A program made the translations under genes and the position numbers. Below, piece after piece: positions 27,011 through 41,354 of a stretch of DNA of 64,000 bases; within the stretch, counting starts at the first letter, position 1; each line of letters opens with the position of its first letter. The notes below the pieces were generated by a model, which worked only from the letters and a program-made list of their open reading frames with translations, made no database searches and was not told the DNA's origin. Source of the stretch: Coriaria nepalensis (lineage: Eukaryota > Streptophyta > Magnoliopsida > Cucurbitales > Coriariaceae); NCBI GenBank assembly GCA_027186245.1, contig CP114481.1, positions 51,429,501 through 51,493,500 on the forward strand, in the 5' to 3' direction.

Positions 27011-28930
27011 AATGCGTTCGACTTGCTTTGAAATAACTTATTGACTTGAAATGACTCATTGAAATGATTGTAAGGTTAAACGAATGCACACTTTCCTTGC
27101 ATTGATCATTTGCAAGTTATGCACAAAACTTGTGTTTGTAGTGCAAAAATAGAATGCGTTCGACTTGCTTTGAAATAACTTATTGACTTGAAATGACTCA
27201 TTGAAATGATTGTAAGGTTAAACGAATGCACACTTTCCTGGCATTGATGATTTGCAAGTTATGCACAAAAGTTGTGTTTGTTGTGAAAAAATAGAATTCG
27301 TTCGAATTGCTTTGAAAGAAGATATTGAGTTGAAATGACTCATTGAAATGATTTTAAGGTTAAACGAATGGACACTTTCCTTGCAATGATCATTTGCAAG
27401 TTATGCACAAAACTTGTGTTTGTAGTGCAAAAATAGAATTCGTTCGACTTGCTTTGAAATAAATTATTGACTTGAAATGACTCATTGAAATGATTGTAAG
27501 GTTAAACGAATCCACACTTTCCTTGCATTGATCATTTGCAAGTTATGCACAAAACTTGTGTTTGTAGTGCAAAAATAGAATTCGTTCGACTTGCTTTGAA
27601 ATAAATTATTGACTTGAAATGACTTATTGAAATGATTGTAAGGTTAAACGAATGCACACTTTCCTTGCATTGATCATTTGCAAGTTATGCACAAAACTTG
27701 TGTTTGTAGTGAAAAAATAGAATTCGTACGACTTGCTTTGAAATAAATTATTGACTTGAAATGACTTATTGAAATGATTGTAAGGTTAAACGAATGCACA
27801 CTTTCCTTGCATTGATCATTTGCAAGTTATGCACAAAACTTGTGTTTGTAGTGAAAAAATAGAATTCGTACGACTTGCTTTGAAATAAGTTATTGACTTT
27901 AAATGACTCATTGAAATGATTTTAAGGTTAAACGAATGGACACTTTCCTTGCATTGATCATTTGCAAGTTATGCACAAAACTTGTGTTTGTAGTGCAAAA
28001 ATAGAATTCGTTTGACTTGCTTTGAAATAAATTATTGACTTGAAATGACTCATTGAAATGATTGTAAGGTTAAACGAACGCACACTTTCCTTCCATTGAT
28101 CATTTGCAAGTTATGCACAAAACTTGTGTTTGTAGTGAAAAAATAGAATTCGTTCGACTTGCTTTGAAATAAGTTATTGACTTGAAATGACTCATTGAAA
28201 TGATTTTAAGGTTAAACGAATGGACGCTTTCCTTGCAATGATCATTTGCAAGTTATGCACAAAACTTGTGTTTGTAGTGCAAAAATAGAATTCGTTCGAC
28301 TTGCTTTGAAATAAATTATTGACTTGAAATGACTCATTGAAATGATTGTAAGGTCAAACGAATGCACACTTTCCTTGCATTGATCATTTGCAAGTTATGC
28401 ACAAAACTTGTGTTTGTAGTGCAAAAATAGAATTCGTTCGACTTGCTTTGAAATAAATTATTGACTTGAAATGACTTATTGAAATGATTGTAAGGTTAAA
28501 CGAATGCACACTTTCCTTGCATTGATCATTTGCAAGTTATGCACAAAACTTGTGTTTGTAGTGAAAAAATAGAATTCGTACGACTTGCTTTGAAATAAGT
28601 TATTGACTTTAAATGACTCATTGAAATGATTTTAAGGTTAAACGAATGGACACTTTCCTTGCATTGATCATTTGCAAGTTATGCACAAAACTTGTGTTTG
28701 TAGTGCAAAAATAGAATTCGTTTGACTTGCTTTGAAATAAATTATTGACTTGAAATGACTCATTGAAATGATTGTAAGGTTAAACGAACGCACACTTTCC
28801 TTCCATTGATCATTTGCAAGTTATGCACAAAACTTGTGTTTGTAGTGAAAAAATAGAATTCGTTCGACTTGCTTTGAAATAAGTTATTGACTTGAAATGA
28901 CTCATTGAAATGATTTTAAGGTTAAACGAA
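27011..28930. repeat. Five-monomer duplication, offset 710 bp
   Basis: The marker GACTTTAAATGACTC occurs with TTTAAATG at 27898 and 28608, and AAACGAACGCACAC near 28075 and 28785, both 710 apart. The paired segments are about 27740-28215 and 28450-28925. The GACTTATTG monomer also recurs at 27621, 27763 and 28473, so neighbouring monomers were copied singly as well. The first 700 bases hold ordinary monomers. Confidence 0.8.
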
Positions 28931-30430
28931 TGCACACTTTCCTTGCAATGATCATTTGCAAGTTATGCACAAAACTTGACTTTGTAGTGCAAAAATAGAA
29001 AGCGTTCGACTTGCTTCGAAATAAGTTATTGACTTGAAATGACTCATTGAAATGATTTTAAGGTTAAACGAATGGACACTTTCCTTGCATTGATCATTTG
29101 CAAGTTATGCACAAAACTTGTGTTTGTAGTGAAAAAATAGAATTCGTTCGACTTGCTTTGAAATAAGTTATTGACTTGAAATGACTCATTGAAATGATTG
29201 TAAGGTTAAAGGAATGCACACTTTCCTTGCAATGATCATTTGCAAGTTATTCACAAAACTTGACTTTGTAGTGCAAAAATAGAATGCGTTCGACTTGCTT
29301 TGAAATAAGTTATTGACTTGAAATGACTCATTGAAATGATTTTAAGGTTAAACGAATGGACACTTTCCTTGCATTGATCATTTGCAAGTTATGCACAAAA
29401 CTTGTGTTTGTAGTGAAAAAATAGAATTCGTTCGACTTGCTTTGAAATAAGTTATTGACTTGAAATGACTCATTGACATGATTGTAAGGTTAAATGAATG
29501 CACACTTTCCTTGCAATGATCATTTGCAAGTTATGCACAAAACTTGACTTTGTAGTGCAAAAATAGAATGCGTTCGACTTGCTTTGAAATAAGTTATTGA
29601 CTTGAAATGACTCATTGAAATGATTTTAAGGTTAAACGAATGGACACTTTCCTTGCATTGATCATTTGCAAGTTATGCACAAAACTTGTGTTTGTAGTGA
29701 AAAAATAGAATTCGTTCGACTTGCTTTGAAATAAGTTATTGACTTGAAATGACTCATTGAAATGATTGTAAGGTTAAATGAATGCACACTTTCCTTGCAA
29801 TGATCATTTGCAAGTTATGCACAAAACTTGACTTTGTAGTGCAAAAATAGAATGCGTTCGACTTGCTTTGAAATAAGTTATTGACTTGAAATGACTCATT
29901 GAAATGATTTTAAGGTTAAACGAATGGACACTTTCCTTGCAATGATGATTTGCAAGTTATGCACAAAACTTGACTTTGTAGTGCAAAAATAGAATGCGTT
30001 CGACTTGCTTTGAAATAAGGTATTGACTTGAAATGACTCATTGAAATGATTTTAAGGTTAAACGAATGGACACTTTCCTTGCATTGATCATTTGCAAGTT
30101 ATGCACAAAACTTGACTTTGTAGTGCAAAAATAGAATGCGTTCGACTTGCTTTGAAATAAGTTATTGACTTGAAATGACTCATTGAAATGATTTTAAGGT
30201 TAAACGAATGGACACTTTCCTTGCATTGATCATTTGCAAGTTATGCACAAAACTTGTGTTTGTAGTGAAAAAATAGAATGCGTACGACTTGCTTTGAAAT
30301 AAGTTATTGACTTGAAATGACTCATTGAAATGATTTTAAGGTTAAACGAATGGACACTTTCCTTGCAATGATCATTTGCAAGTTATGCACAAAACTTGTG
30401 TTTGTAGTGCAAAAATAGAATTCGTTCGAC
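28931..30430. repeat. Dimeric (284-bp) higher-order repeat
   Basis: Monomers alternate between a form reading CTTGACTTTGTAGTGCAAAAATAG and a form reading CTTGTGTTTGTAGTGAAAAAATAG. GACTTT copies lie at about 28977, 29261, 29545 and 29829, exactly two monomers apart. The alternation then breaks, with GACTTT in consecutive monomers at 29971 and 30113. This is the clearest dimeric stretch in the window. Confidence 0.85.
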
Positions 30431-30439
30431 TTGCTTTGA

Positions 30440-30980
30440 AATAAGTTATTGACTTCAAATGACTGATTGGAATGATTTTAAGGTTAAACTACTGGACACA
30501 TTCCTGGCATTGATCATTTACAAGTTATGCAGAAAACTTGTGTTTGGAGTGCGAAAATAGAATGCGTTCGACTTGCTTTGAAATAAGTTATTGACTCGGA
30601 ATGACTCATTGAAATGATTTTAAGGTTAAACGAATGCACACGTTCCTTGCATTGATCATTTGCAAGTTATGCACAAAACTTGTGTTTGTTGTGCAAAAAT
30701 AGAATTCGTTCGACTTGCTTTGAAATAAGTTATTGACTTCAAATGACTGATTGGAATGATTTTAAGGTTAAACTACTGGACACATTCCTGGCATTGATCA
30801 TTTACAAGTTATGCAGAAAACTTGTGTTTGGAGTGCGAAAATAGAATGCGTTCGACTTGCTTTGAAATAAGTTATTGACTCGGAATGACTCATTGAAATG
30901 ATTTTAAGGTTAAACGAATGCACACGTTCCTTGCATTGATCATTTGCAAGTTATGCACAAAACTTGTGTTTGTAGTGCAA
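30440..30980. repeat. Dimer of ACTACTGG subfamily duplicated in tandem
   Basis: A two-monomer unit made of the ACTACTGG monomer and the following GACTCGGAATG monomer is repeated at 284 bp, with CTACTGG at 30489 and 30773. Both units share CACACGTTCC downstream. One difference is GTTTGTTGTGC at about 30690 against GTTTGTAGTGC one unit later. Confidence 0.85.
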
Positions 30981-31965
30981 AAATAGAATTCGTTCGACTT
31001 GCTTTGAAATAAATTATTGACTTGAAATGACTCATTGAATTGATTTTAAGGTTAAACGAATGGACACTTTCCTTGCATTGATCATTAGCAAGTTATGCAC
31101 AAAACTTGTGTTTGTAGTGCAAAAATAGAATTCGTTTGACTTGCTTTGAAATAAATTATTGACTTGAAATGACTCATTGAAATGATTTTAAGGTTAAACG
31201 AATGGACACTTTCCTTGCATTGATCATTTGCAAGTTATGCACAAAACTTGTGTTTGTAGTGCAAAAATAGAATTCGTTCGACTTTCTTTGAAATAAATTA
31301 TTGACTTGAAATGACTCATTGAAATGATTGTAAGGTTAAACGAATGCACACTTTCCATGCATTGATCATTTGCAAGTTATGCACAAAACTTGTGTTTGTA
31401 GTGCAAAAATAGAATGCGTTCGACTTGCTTTGAAATAAATTATTGACTTGAAATGACTCATTGAAATGATTGTAAGGTTAAACGAATGCACACTTTCCTT
31501 GCATTGATCATTTGCAAGTTATGCACAAAACTTGTGTTTGTAGTGCAAAAATAGAATGCGTTCGACTTGCTTTGAAATAACTTATTAACTTGAAATGACT
31601 CATTGAAATGATTGTAAGGTTAAACGAATGCACACTTTCCTTGCATTGATCATTTGCAAGTTATGCGCAAAACTTGTGTTTGTAGTGCAAAAATAGAATG
31701 CGTTCGACTTGCTTTGAAATAACTTATTGACTTGAAATGACTCATTGAAATGATTGTAAGGTTAAACGAATGCACACTTTCCTTGCATTGATCATTTGCA
31801 AGTTATGCACAAAAGTTGTGTTTGTAGTGAAAAAATAGAATTCGTTCGAATTGCTTTGAAAGAAGATATTGAGTTGAAATGACTCATTGAAATGATTTTA
31901 AGGTTAAACGAATGGACGCTTTCCTTGCAATGATCATTTGCAAGTTATGCACAAAACTTGACTTT
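30981..31965. repeat. Ordinary monomers before the 33-monomer unit
   Basis: About seven monomers close to the consensus. The GACTTTCTTTG and CTTATTAACTTG variants are present. The segment ends with a monomer carrying GGACGCTTTCC (about 31916), which begins a local two-monomer duplication repeated 284 bases downstream at about 32200. Nothing but satellite is seen. Confidence 0.7.
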
Positions 31966-34900
31966 GTAGTGCAAAAATAGAAAGCGTTCGACTTGCTTTG
32001 AAATAAGTTATTGACTTGAAATGACTCATTGAAATGATTGTAAGGTTAAACGAATGCACACTTTCCTTGCATTGATCATTTGCAAGTTATGCACAAAAGT
32101 TGTGTTTGTAGTGAAAAAATAGAATTCGTTCGAATTGCTTTGAAAGAAGATATTGAGTTGAAATGACTCATTGAAATGATTTTAAGGTTAAACGAATGGA
32201 CGCTTTCCTTGCAATGATCATTTGCAAGTTATGCACAAAACTTGACTTTGTAGTGCAAAAATAGAAAGCGTTCGACTTGCTTTGAAATAAGTTATTGACT
32301 TGAAATGACTCATTGAAATGATTTTAAGGTTAAACGAATGGACACTTTCCTTGCATTGATCATTTGCAAGTTATGCACAAAACTTGTGTTTGTAGTGCAA
32401 AAATAGAATGCGTTCGACTTGCTTTGAAATAACTTATTGACTTGAAATGACTCATTGAAATGATTGTAAGGTTAAACGAATGCACACTTTCCTTGCATTG
32501 ATCAGTTGCAAGTTATGCACAAAACTTGTGTTTGTAGTGCAAAAATAGAATGCGTTCGACTTGCTTTGAAATAACTTATTGACTTGAAATGACTCATTGA
32601 AATGATTGTAAGGTTAAACGAATGCACACTTTCCTTGCATTGATCATTTGCAAGTTATGCACAAAAGTTGTGTTTGTAGTGAAAAAAAAGAATTCGTTCG
32701 AATTGCTTTGAAAGAAGATATTGAGTTGAAATGACTCATTGAAATGATTGTAAGGTTAAACGAATGCACACTTTCCTTGCATTGATCATTTGCAAGTTAT
32801 GCACAAAACTTGTGTTTGTTGTGAAAATATAGAATTCGTTCGACTTGCTTTGAAATAAGTTATTGACTTGAAATGACTCATTGAAATTATTTTAAGGTTA
32901 AACGAATGGACACTTTCCTTGCAATGATCATTTGCAAGTTACGCACAAAACTTGACTTTGTTGTGCAAAAATAGAATGCGTTCGACTTGCTTTGAAATAA
33001 GTTATTGACTTGAAATGATTCATTGAAATGATTGTAAGGTTAAACGAATGCACACTTTCCTTGCATTGATCATTTGCAAGTTATGCACAAAACTTGTGTT
33101 TGTAGTGCAAAAATAGAATTCGTTCGACTTGCTTTGAAATAAATTATTGACTTGAAATGACTTATTGAAATGATTGTAAGGTTAAACGAATGCACACTTT
33201 CCTTGCATTGATCATTTGCAAGTTATGCACAAAACTTGTGTTTGTAGTGAAAAAATAGAATTCGTACGACTTGCTTTGAAATAAGTTATTGACTTGAAAT
33301 GACTCATTGAAATGATTTTAAGGTTAAACGAATGGACACTTTCCTTGCATTGATCATTTGCAAGTTATGCACAAAACTTGTGTTTGTAGTGCAAAAATAG
33401 AATTCGTTCGACTTGGTTTGAAATAAATTATTGACTTGAAATGACTCATTGAAATGATTGTAAGGTTAAACGAATGCACACTTTCCTTCCATTGATCATT
33501 TGCAAGTTATGCACAAAACTTGTGTTTGTAGTGAAAAAATAGAATTCGTTCGACTTGCTTTGAAATACGTTATTGACTTGAAATGACTCATTGAAATTAT
33601 TTTAAGGTTAAACGAATGGACACTTTCCTTGCAATGATCATTTGCAAGTTACGCACAAAACTTGTGTTTGTAGTGAAAAAATAGAATTCGTTCGAATTGC
33701 TTTGAAAGAAGATATTGAGTTGAAATGACTCATTGAAATGATTTTAAGGTTAAACGAATGGACACTTTCCTTGCAATGATCATTTGCAAGTTATGCACAA
33801 AACTTGTGTTTGTAGTGCAAAAATAGAATTCGTTCGACTTGCTTTGAAATAAGTTATTGACTTCAAATGACTGATTGGAATGATTTTAAGGTTAAACTAC
33901 TGGACACATTCCTGGCATTGATCATTTACAAGTTATGCAGAAAACTTGTGTTTGGAGTGCGAAAATAGAATGCGTTCGACTTGCTTTGAAATAAGTTATT
34001 GACTCGGAATGACTCATTGAAATGATTTTAAGGTTAAACGAATGCACACTTTCCTTGCATTGATCATTTGCAAGTTATGCACAAAACTTGTCTTTGTAGT
34101 GCAAAAATAGAATTTGTTTGACTTGCTTTGAAATAAGTTATTGACTTGAAATGACTCATTGAAATAATTTTAAGGTTAAATGAATGCACACTTTCCTTGC
34201 ATTGATCATTTGCAAGTTATGCACAAAAGTTCTGTTTGTAGTGAAAAAATAGAATTCGTTCGAATTGCTTTGAAAGAAGATATTGAGTTGAAATGACTCA
34301 TTGAAATGATATTAAGGTTAAACGAATGCACACTTTCCTTGCAATGATCATTTGCAAGTTATGCACAAAACTTGACTTTGTTGTGCAAAAATAGAATGCG
34401 TTCGACTTGCTTTGAAATAAGTTATTGACTTGAAATGACTCATTGAAATGATTTTAAGGTTAAACGAATGGACACTTTCCTCGCATTGATCATTTGCAAG
34501 TTATGCACAAAACTTGTGTTTGTAGTGCAAAAATAGAATTCGTTTGACTTGCTTTGAAATAAATTATTGACTTGAAATGACTCATTGAAATGATTGTAAG
34601 GTTAAACGAATGCACACTTTCCTTCCATTGATCATTTGCAAGTTATGCACAAAACTTGTGTTTGTAGTGAAAAAATAGAATTCGTTCGACTTGCTTTGAA
34701 ATAAGTTATTGACTTGAAATGACTCATTGAAATGATTTTAAGGTTAAACGAATGCACACTTTCCTTGCAATGATCATTTGCAAGTTATGCACAAAACTTG
34801 ACTTTGTAGTGCAAAAATAGAAAGCGTTCGACTTGCTTTGAAATAAGTTATTGACTTGAAATGACTCATTGAAATGATTTTAAGGTTAAACGAATGGACA

Positions 34901-36651
34901 CTTTCCTTGTATTGATCATTTGCAAGTTATGCACAAAACTTGTGTTTGTAGTGAAAAAATAGAATTCGTTCGACTTGCTTTGCAATAAGTTATTGACTTG
35001 AAATGACTCATTGAAATGATTGTAAGGTTAAATGAATGCACACTTTCCTTGCAATGATTATTTGCAAGTTATGCACAAAACTTGACTTTGTAGTGCAAAA
35101 ATAGAATGCGTTCGAATTGCTTAGAAATAAGTTATTGACTTGAAATGACTCATTGAAATGATTTTAAGGTTAAACGAATGGACACTTTCCTTGCATTGAT
35201 CATCTGCAAGTTATGCACAAAACTTGTGTTTGTAGTGCAAAAATAGAATTCGTTCGACTTGCTTTGAAATAAATTATTGACTTGAAATGACTCATTGAAA
35301 TGATTGTAAGGTTAAACGAATGCACACTTTCTTTCCATTGATCATTTGCAAGTTATGCACAAAACTTGTGTTTGTAGTGAAAAAATAGAATTCGTTCGAC
35401 TTGCTTTGAAATAAGTTATTGACTTGAAATGACTCATTGAAATGATTTTAAGGTTAAACGAATGCACACTTTCCTTGCAATGATCATTTGCAAGTAATGC
35501 ACAAAACTTGACTTTGTAGCGCAAAAATAGAATGCCTTCGACTTGCTTTGAAATAACTTATTGACTTGAAATGACTCATTGAAATGATTTTAAGGTTAAA
35601 CGAATGGACACTCTCCTTGCATTGATCATTTGCAAGTTATGCACAAAACTTGTGTTTGTAGTGCAAAAATAGAATTCGTTCGACTTTCTTTGAAATAAAT
35701 TATTGACTTGAAATGACTCATTGAAATGATTTTAAGGTTAAACGAATGGACACTTTCCTTGCATTGATCATTTGCAAGTTATGCACAAAACTTGTGTTTG
35801 TAGTGCAAAAATAGAATTCGTTCGACTTGGTTTGAAATAAATTATTGACTTGAAATGACTCATTGAAATGATTGTAAGGTTAAACGAATGCACACTTTCC
35901 TTCCATTGATCATTTGCAAGTTATGCACAAAACTTGTGTTTGTAGTGAAAAAATAGAATTCGTTCGACTTGCTTTGAAATACGTTATTGACTTGAAATGA
36001 CTCATTGAAATGATTTTAAGGTTAAACGAATGGACACTTTCCTTGCATTGATCATCTGCAAGTTATGCACAAAACTTGTGTTTGTAGTGCAAAAATAGAA
36101 TTCGTTCGACTTGCTTTGAAATAAATTATTGACTTGAAATGACTCATTGAAATGATTGTAAGGTTAAACGAATGCACACTTTCTTTCCATTGATCATTTG
36201 CAAGTTATGCACAAAACTTGTGTTTGTAGTGAAAAAATAGAATTCGTTCGACTTGCTTTGAAATAAGTTATTGACTTGAAATGACTCATTGAAATGATTT
36301 TAAGGTTAAACGAATGCACACTTTCCTTGCAATGATCATTTGCAAGTAATGCACAAAACTTGACTTTGTAGCGCAAAAATAGAATGCCTTCGACTTGCTT
36401 TGAAATAAATTATTGACTTGAAATGACTTATTGAAATGATTGTAAGGTTAAACGAATGCACACTTTCCTTGCATTGATCATTTGCAAGTTATGCACAAAA
36501 CTTGTGTTTGTAGTGAAAAAATAGAATTCGTACGACTTGCTTTGAAATAAGTTATTGACTTGAAATGACTCATTGAAATGATTTTAAGGTTAAACGAATG
36601 GACACTTTCCTTGCATTGATCATTTGCAAGTTATGCACAAAACTTGTGTTT
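31966..36651. repeat. 33-monomer unit (4686 bp), copy 1
   Basis: Base for base this block matches 36652-41337. Anchors are AAAGCG at 31981 and 36667, ACTTGGTTTG at 33411 and 38097, CTACTGG at 33897 and 38583, ACTTGGTTTG at 35825 and 40511, and AGAAAAAAAAG-type tracts at about 32685 and 37371; all are 4686 apart, exactly 33 x 142. Differences I noticed are GAAAATATAG (about 32822) versus GAAAAAATAG, ATGATTCATTG (about 33017) versus ATGACTCATTG, and ACTTGCTTTG (34831) versus ACTTGCATTG. Inside the unit, about 35160-35530 is repeated at 36012-36382 (852 bp, six monomers). Confidence 0.93.
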
Positions 36652-39600
36652 GTAGTGCAAAAATAGAAAGCGTTCGACTTGCTTTGAAATAAGTTATTGA
36701 CTTGAAATGACTCATTGAAATGATTGTAAGGTTAAACGAATGCACACTTTCCTTGCATTGATCATTTGCAAGTTATGCACAAAAGTTGTGTTTGTAGTGA
36801 AAAAATAGAATTCGTTCGAATTGCTTTGAAAGAAGATATTGAGTTGAAATGACTCATTGAAATGATTTTAAGGTTAAACGAATGGACGCTTTCCTTGCAA
36901 TGATCATTTGCAAGTTATGCACAAAACTTGACTTTGTAGTGCAAAAATAGAAAGCGTTCGACTTGCTTTGAAATAAGTTATTGACTTGAAATGACTCATT
37001 GAAATGATTTTAAGGTTAAACGAATGGACACTTTCCTTGCATTGATCATTTGCAAGTTATGCACAAAACTTGTGTTTGTAGTGCAAAAATAGAATGCGTT
37101 CGACTTGCTTTGAAATAACTTATTGACTTGAAATGACTCATTGAAATGATTGTAAGGTTAAACGAATGCACACTTTCCTTGCATTGATCAGTTGCAAGTT
37201 ATGCACAAAACTTGTGTTTGTAGTGCAAAAATAGAATGCGTTCGACTTGCTTTGAAATAACTTATTGACTTGAAATGACTCATTGAAATGATTGTAAGGT
37301 TAAACGAATGCACACTTTCCTTGCATTGATCATTTGCAAGTTATGCACAAAAGTTGTGTTTGTAGTGAAAAAAAAGAATTCGTTCGAATTGCTTTGAAAG
37401 AAGATATTGAGTTGAAATGACTCATTGAAATGATTGTAAGGTTAAACGAATGCACACTTTCCTTGCATTGATCATTTGCAAGTTATGCACAAAACTTGTG
37501 TTTGTTGTGAAAAAATAGAATTCGTTCGACTTGCTTTGAAATAAGTTATTGACTTGAAATGACTCATTGAAATTATTTTAAGGTTAAACGAATGGACACT
37601 TTCCTTGCAATGATCATTTGCAAGTTACGCACAAAACTTGACTTTGTTGTGCAAAAATAGAATGCGTTCGACTTGCTTTGAAATAAGTTATTGACTTGAA
37701 ATGACTCATTGAAATGATTGTAAGGTTAAACGAATGCACACTTTCCTTGCATTGATCATTTGCAAGTTATGCACAAAACTTGTGTTTGTAGTGCAAAAAT
37801 AGAATTCGTTCGACTTGCTTTGAAATAAATTATTGACTTGAAATGACTTATTGAAATGATTGTAAGGTTAAACGAATGCACACTTTCCTTGCATTGATCA
37901 TTTGCAAGTTATGCACAAAACTTGTGTTTGTAGTGAAAAAATAGAATTCGTACGACTTGCTTTGAAATAAGTTATTGACTTGAAATGACTCATTGAAATG
38001 ATTTTAAGGTTAAACGAATGGACACTTTCCTTGCATTGATCATTTGCAAGTTATGCACAAAACTTGTGTTTGTAGTGCAAAAATAGAATTCGTTCGACTT
38101 GGTTTGAAATAAATTATTGACTTGAAATGACTCATTGAAATGATTGTAAGGTTAAACGAATGCACACTTTCCTTCCATTGATCATTTGCAAGTTATGCAC
38201 AAAACTTGTGTTTGTAGTGAAAAAATAGAATTCGTTCGACTTGCTTTGAAATACGTTATTGACTTGAAATGACTCATTGAAATTATTTTAAGGTTAAACG
38301 AATGGACACTTTCCTTGCAATGATCATTTGCAAGTTACGCACAAAACTTGTGTTTGTAGTGAAAAAATAGAATTCGTTCGAATTGCTTTGAAAGAAGATA
38401 TTGAGTTGAAATGACTCATTGAAATGATTTTAAGGTTAAACGAATGGACACTTTCCTTGCAATGATCATTTGCAAGTTATGCACAAAACTTGTGTTTGTA
38501 GTGCAAAAATAGAATTCGTTCGACTTGCTTTGAAATAAGTTATTGACTTCAAATGACTGATTGGAATGATTTTAAGGTTAAACTACTGGACACATTCCTG
38601 GCATTGATCATTTACAAGTTATGCAGAAAACTTGTGTTTGGAGTGCGAAAATAGAATGCGTTCGACTTGCTTTGAAATAAGTTATTGACTCGGAATGACT
38701 CATTGAAATGATTTTAAGGTTAAACGAATGCACACTTTCCTTGCATTGATCATTTGCAAGTTATGCACAAAACTTGTCTTTGTAGTGCAAAAATAGAATT
38801 TGTTTGACTTGCTTTGAAATAAGTTATTGACTTGAAATGACTCATTGAAATAATTTTAAGGTTAAATGAATGCACACTTTCCTTGCATTGATCATTTGCA
38901 AGTTATGCACAAAAGTTCTGTTTGTAGTGAAAAAATAGAATTCGTTCGAATTGCTTTGAAAGAAGATATTGAGTTGAAATGACTCATTGAAATGATATTA
39001 AGGTTAAACGAATGCACACTTTCCTTGCAATGATCATTTGCAAGTTATGCACAAAACTTGACTTTGTTGTGCAAAAATAGAATGCGTTCGACTTGCTTTG
39101 AAATAAGTTATTGACTTGAAATGACTCATTGAAATGATTTTAAGGTTAAACGAATGGACACTTTCCTCGCATTGATCATTTGCAAGTTATGCACAAAACT
39201 TGTGTTTGTAGTGCAAAAATAGAATTCGTTTGACTTGCTTTGAAATAAATTATTGACTTGAAATGACTCATTGAAATGATTGTAAGGTTAAACGAATGCA
39301 CACTTTCCTTCCATTGATCATTTGCAAGTTATGCACAAAACTTGTGTTTGTAGTGAAAAAATAGAATTCGTTCGACTTGCTTTGAAATAAGTTATTGACT
39401 TGAAATGACTCATTGAAATGATTTTAAGGTTAAACGAATGCACACTTTCCTTGCAATGATCATTTGCAAGTTATGCACAAAACTTGACTTTGTAGTGCAA
39501 AAATAGAAAGCGTTCGACTTGCATTGAAATAAGTTATTGACTTGAAATGACTCATTGAAATGATTTTAAGGTTAAACGAATGGACACTTTCCTTGTATTG

Positions 39601-41354
39601 ATCATTTGCAAGTTATGCACAAAACTTGTGTTTGTAGTGAAAAAATAGAATTCGTTCGACTTGCTTTGCAATAAGTTATTGACTTGAAATGACTCATTGA
39701 AATGATTGTAAGGTTAAATGAATGCACACTTTCCTTGCAATGATTATTTGCAAGTTATGCACAAAACTTGACTTTGTAGTGCAAAAATAGAATGCGTTCG
39801 AATTGCTTAGAAATAAGTTATTGACTTGAAATGACTCATTGAAATGATTTTAAGGTTAAACGAATGGACACTTTCCTTGCATTGATCATCTGCAAGTTAT
39901 GCACAAAACTTGTGTTTGTAGTGCAAAAATAGAATTCGTTCGACTTGCTTTGAAATAAATTATTGACTTGAAATGACTCATTGAAATGATTGTAAGGTTA
40001 AACGAATGCACACTTTCTTTCCATTGATCATTTGCAAGTTATGCACAAAACTTGTGTTTGTAGTGAAAAAATAGAATTCGTTCGACTTGCTTTGAAATAA
40101 GTTATTGACTTGAAATGACTCATTGAAATGATTTTAAGGTTAAACGAATGCACACTTTCCTTGCAATGATCATTTGCAAGTAATGCACAAAACTTGACTT
40201 TGTAGCGCAAAAATAGAATGCCTTCGACTTGCTTTGAAATAACTTATTGACTTGAAATGACTCATTGAAATGATTTTAAGGTTAAACGAATGGACACTCT
40301 CCTTGCATTGATCATTTGCAAGTTATGCACAAAACTTGTGTTTGTAGTGCAAAAATAGAATTCGTTCGACTTTCTTTGAAATAAATTATTGACTTGAAAT
40401 GACTCATTGAAATGATTTTAAGGTTAAACGAATGGACACTTTCCTTGCATTGATCATTTGCAAGTTATGCACAAAACTTGTGTTTGTAGTGCAAAAATAG
40501 AATTCGTTCGACTTGGTTTGAAATAAATTATTGACTTGAAATGACTCATTGAAATGATTGTAAGGTTAAACGAATGCACACTTTCCTTCCATTGATCATT
40601 TGCAAGTTATGCACAAAACTTGTGTTTGTAGTGAAAAAATAGAATTCGTTCGACTTGCTTTGAAATACGTTATTGACTTGAAATGACTCATTGAAATGAT
40701 TTTAAGGTTAAACGAATGGACACTTTCCTTGCATTGATCATCTGCAAGTTATGCACAAAACTTGTGTTTGTAGTGCAAAAATAGAATTCGTTCGACTTGC
40801 TTTGAAATAAATTATTGACTTGAAATGACTCATTGAAATGATTGTAAGGTTAAACGAATGCACACTTTCTTTCCATTGATCATTTGCAAGTTATGCACAA
40901 AACTTGTGTTTGTAGTGAAAAAATAGAATTCGTTCGACTTGCTTTGAAATAAGTTATTGACTTGAAATGACTCATTGAAATGATTTTAAGGTTAAACGAA
41001 TGCACACTTTCCTTGCAATGATCATTTGCAAGTAATGCACAAAACTTGACTTTGTAGCGCAAAAATAGAATGCCTTCGACTTGCTTTGAAATAAATTATT
41101 GACTTGAAATGACTTATTGAAATGATTGTAAGGTTAAACGAATGCACACTTTCCTTGCATTGATCATTTGCAAGTTATGCACAAAACTTGTGTTTGTAGT
41201 GAAAAAATAGAATTCGTACGACTTGCTTTGAAATAAGTTATTGACTTGAAATGACTCATTGAAATGATTTTAAGGTTAAACGAATGGACACTTTCCTTGC
41301 ATTGATCATTTGCAAGTTATGCACAAAACTTGTGTTTGTAGTGCAAAAATAGAA
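36652..41354. repeat. 33-monomer unit (4686 bp), copy 2
   Basis: Tandem, same-strand copy of 31966-36651 with only three differences noticed, implying a very recent duplication, unequal exchange or gene conversion. The left edge is where AAAGCG replaces the TTCG class, and the right edge (about 41354) is where the sequence stops matching copy 1 and changes to a later part of the unit (ACTTGGTTTG at 41363). It contains the same internal six-monomer repeat at 40028 and 40880. Confidence 0.92.

Noticed and set aside
31966..41354. Assembly duplication as the explanation for the near-identical 4686-bp pair
   Set aside because: It cannot be excluded from sequence alone, but the copies differ at three or more sites, and exact whole-monomer offsets occur throughout the region, which fits natural unequal exchange better. 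It is retained as a finding with a read-based check.
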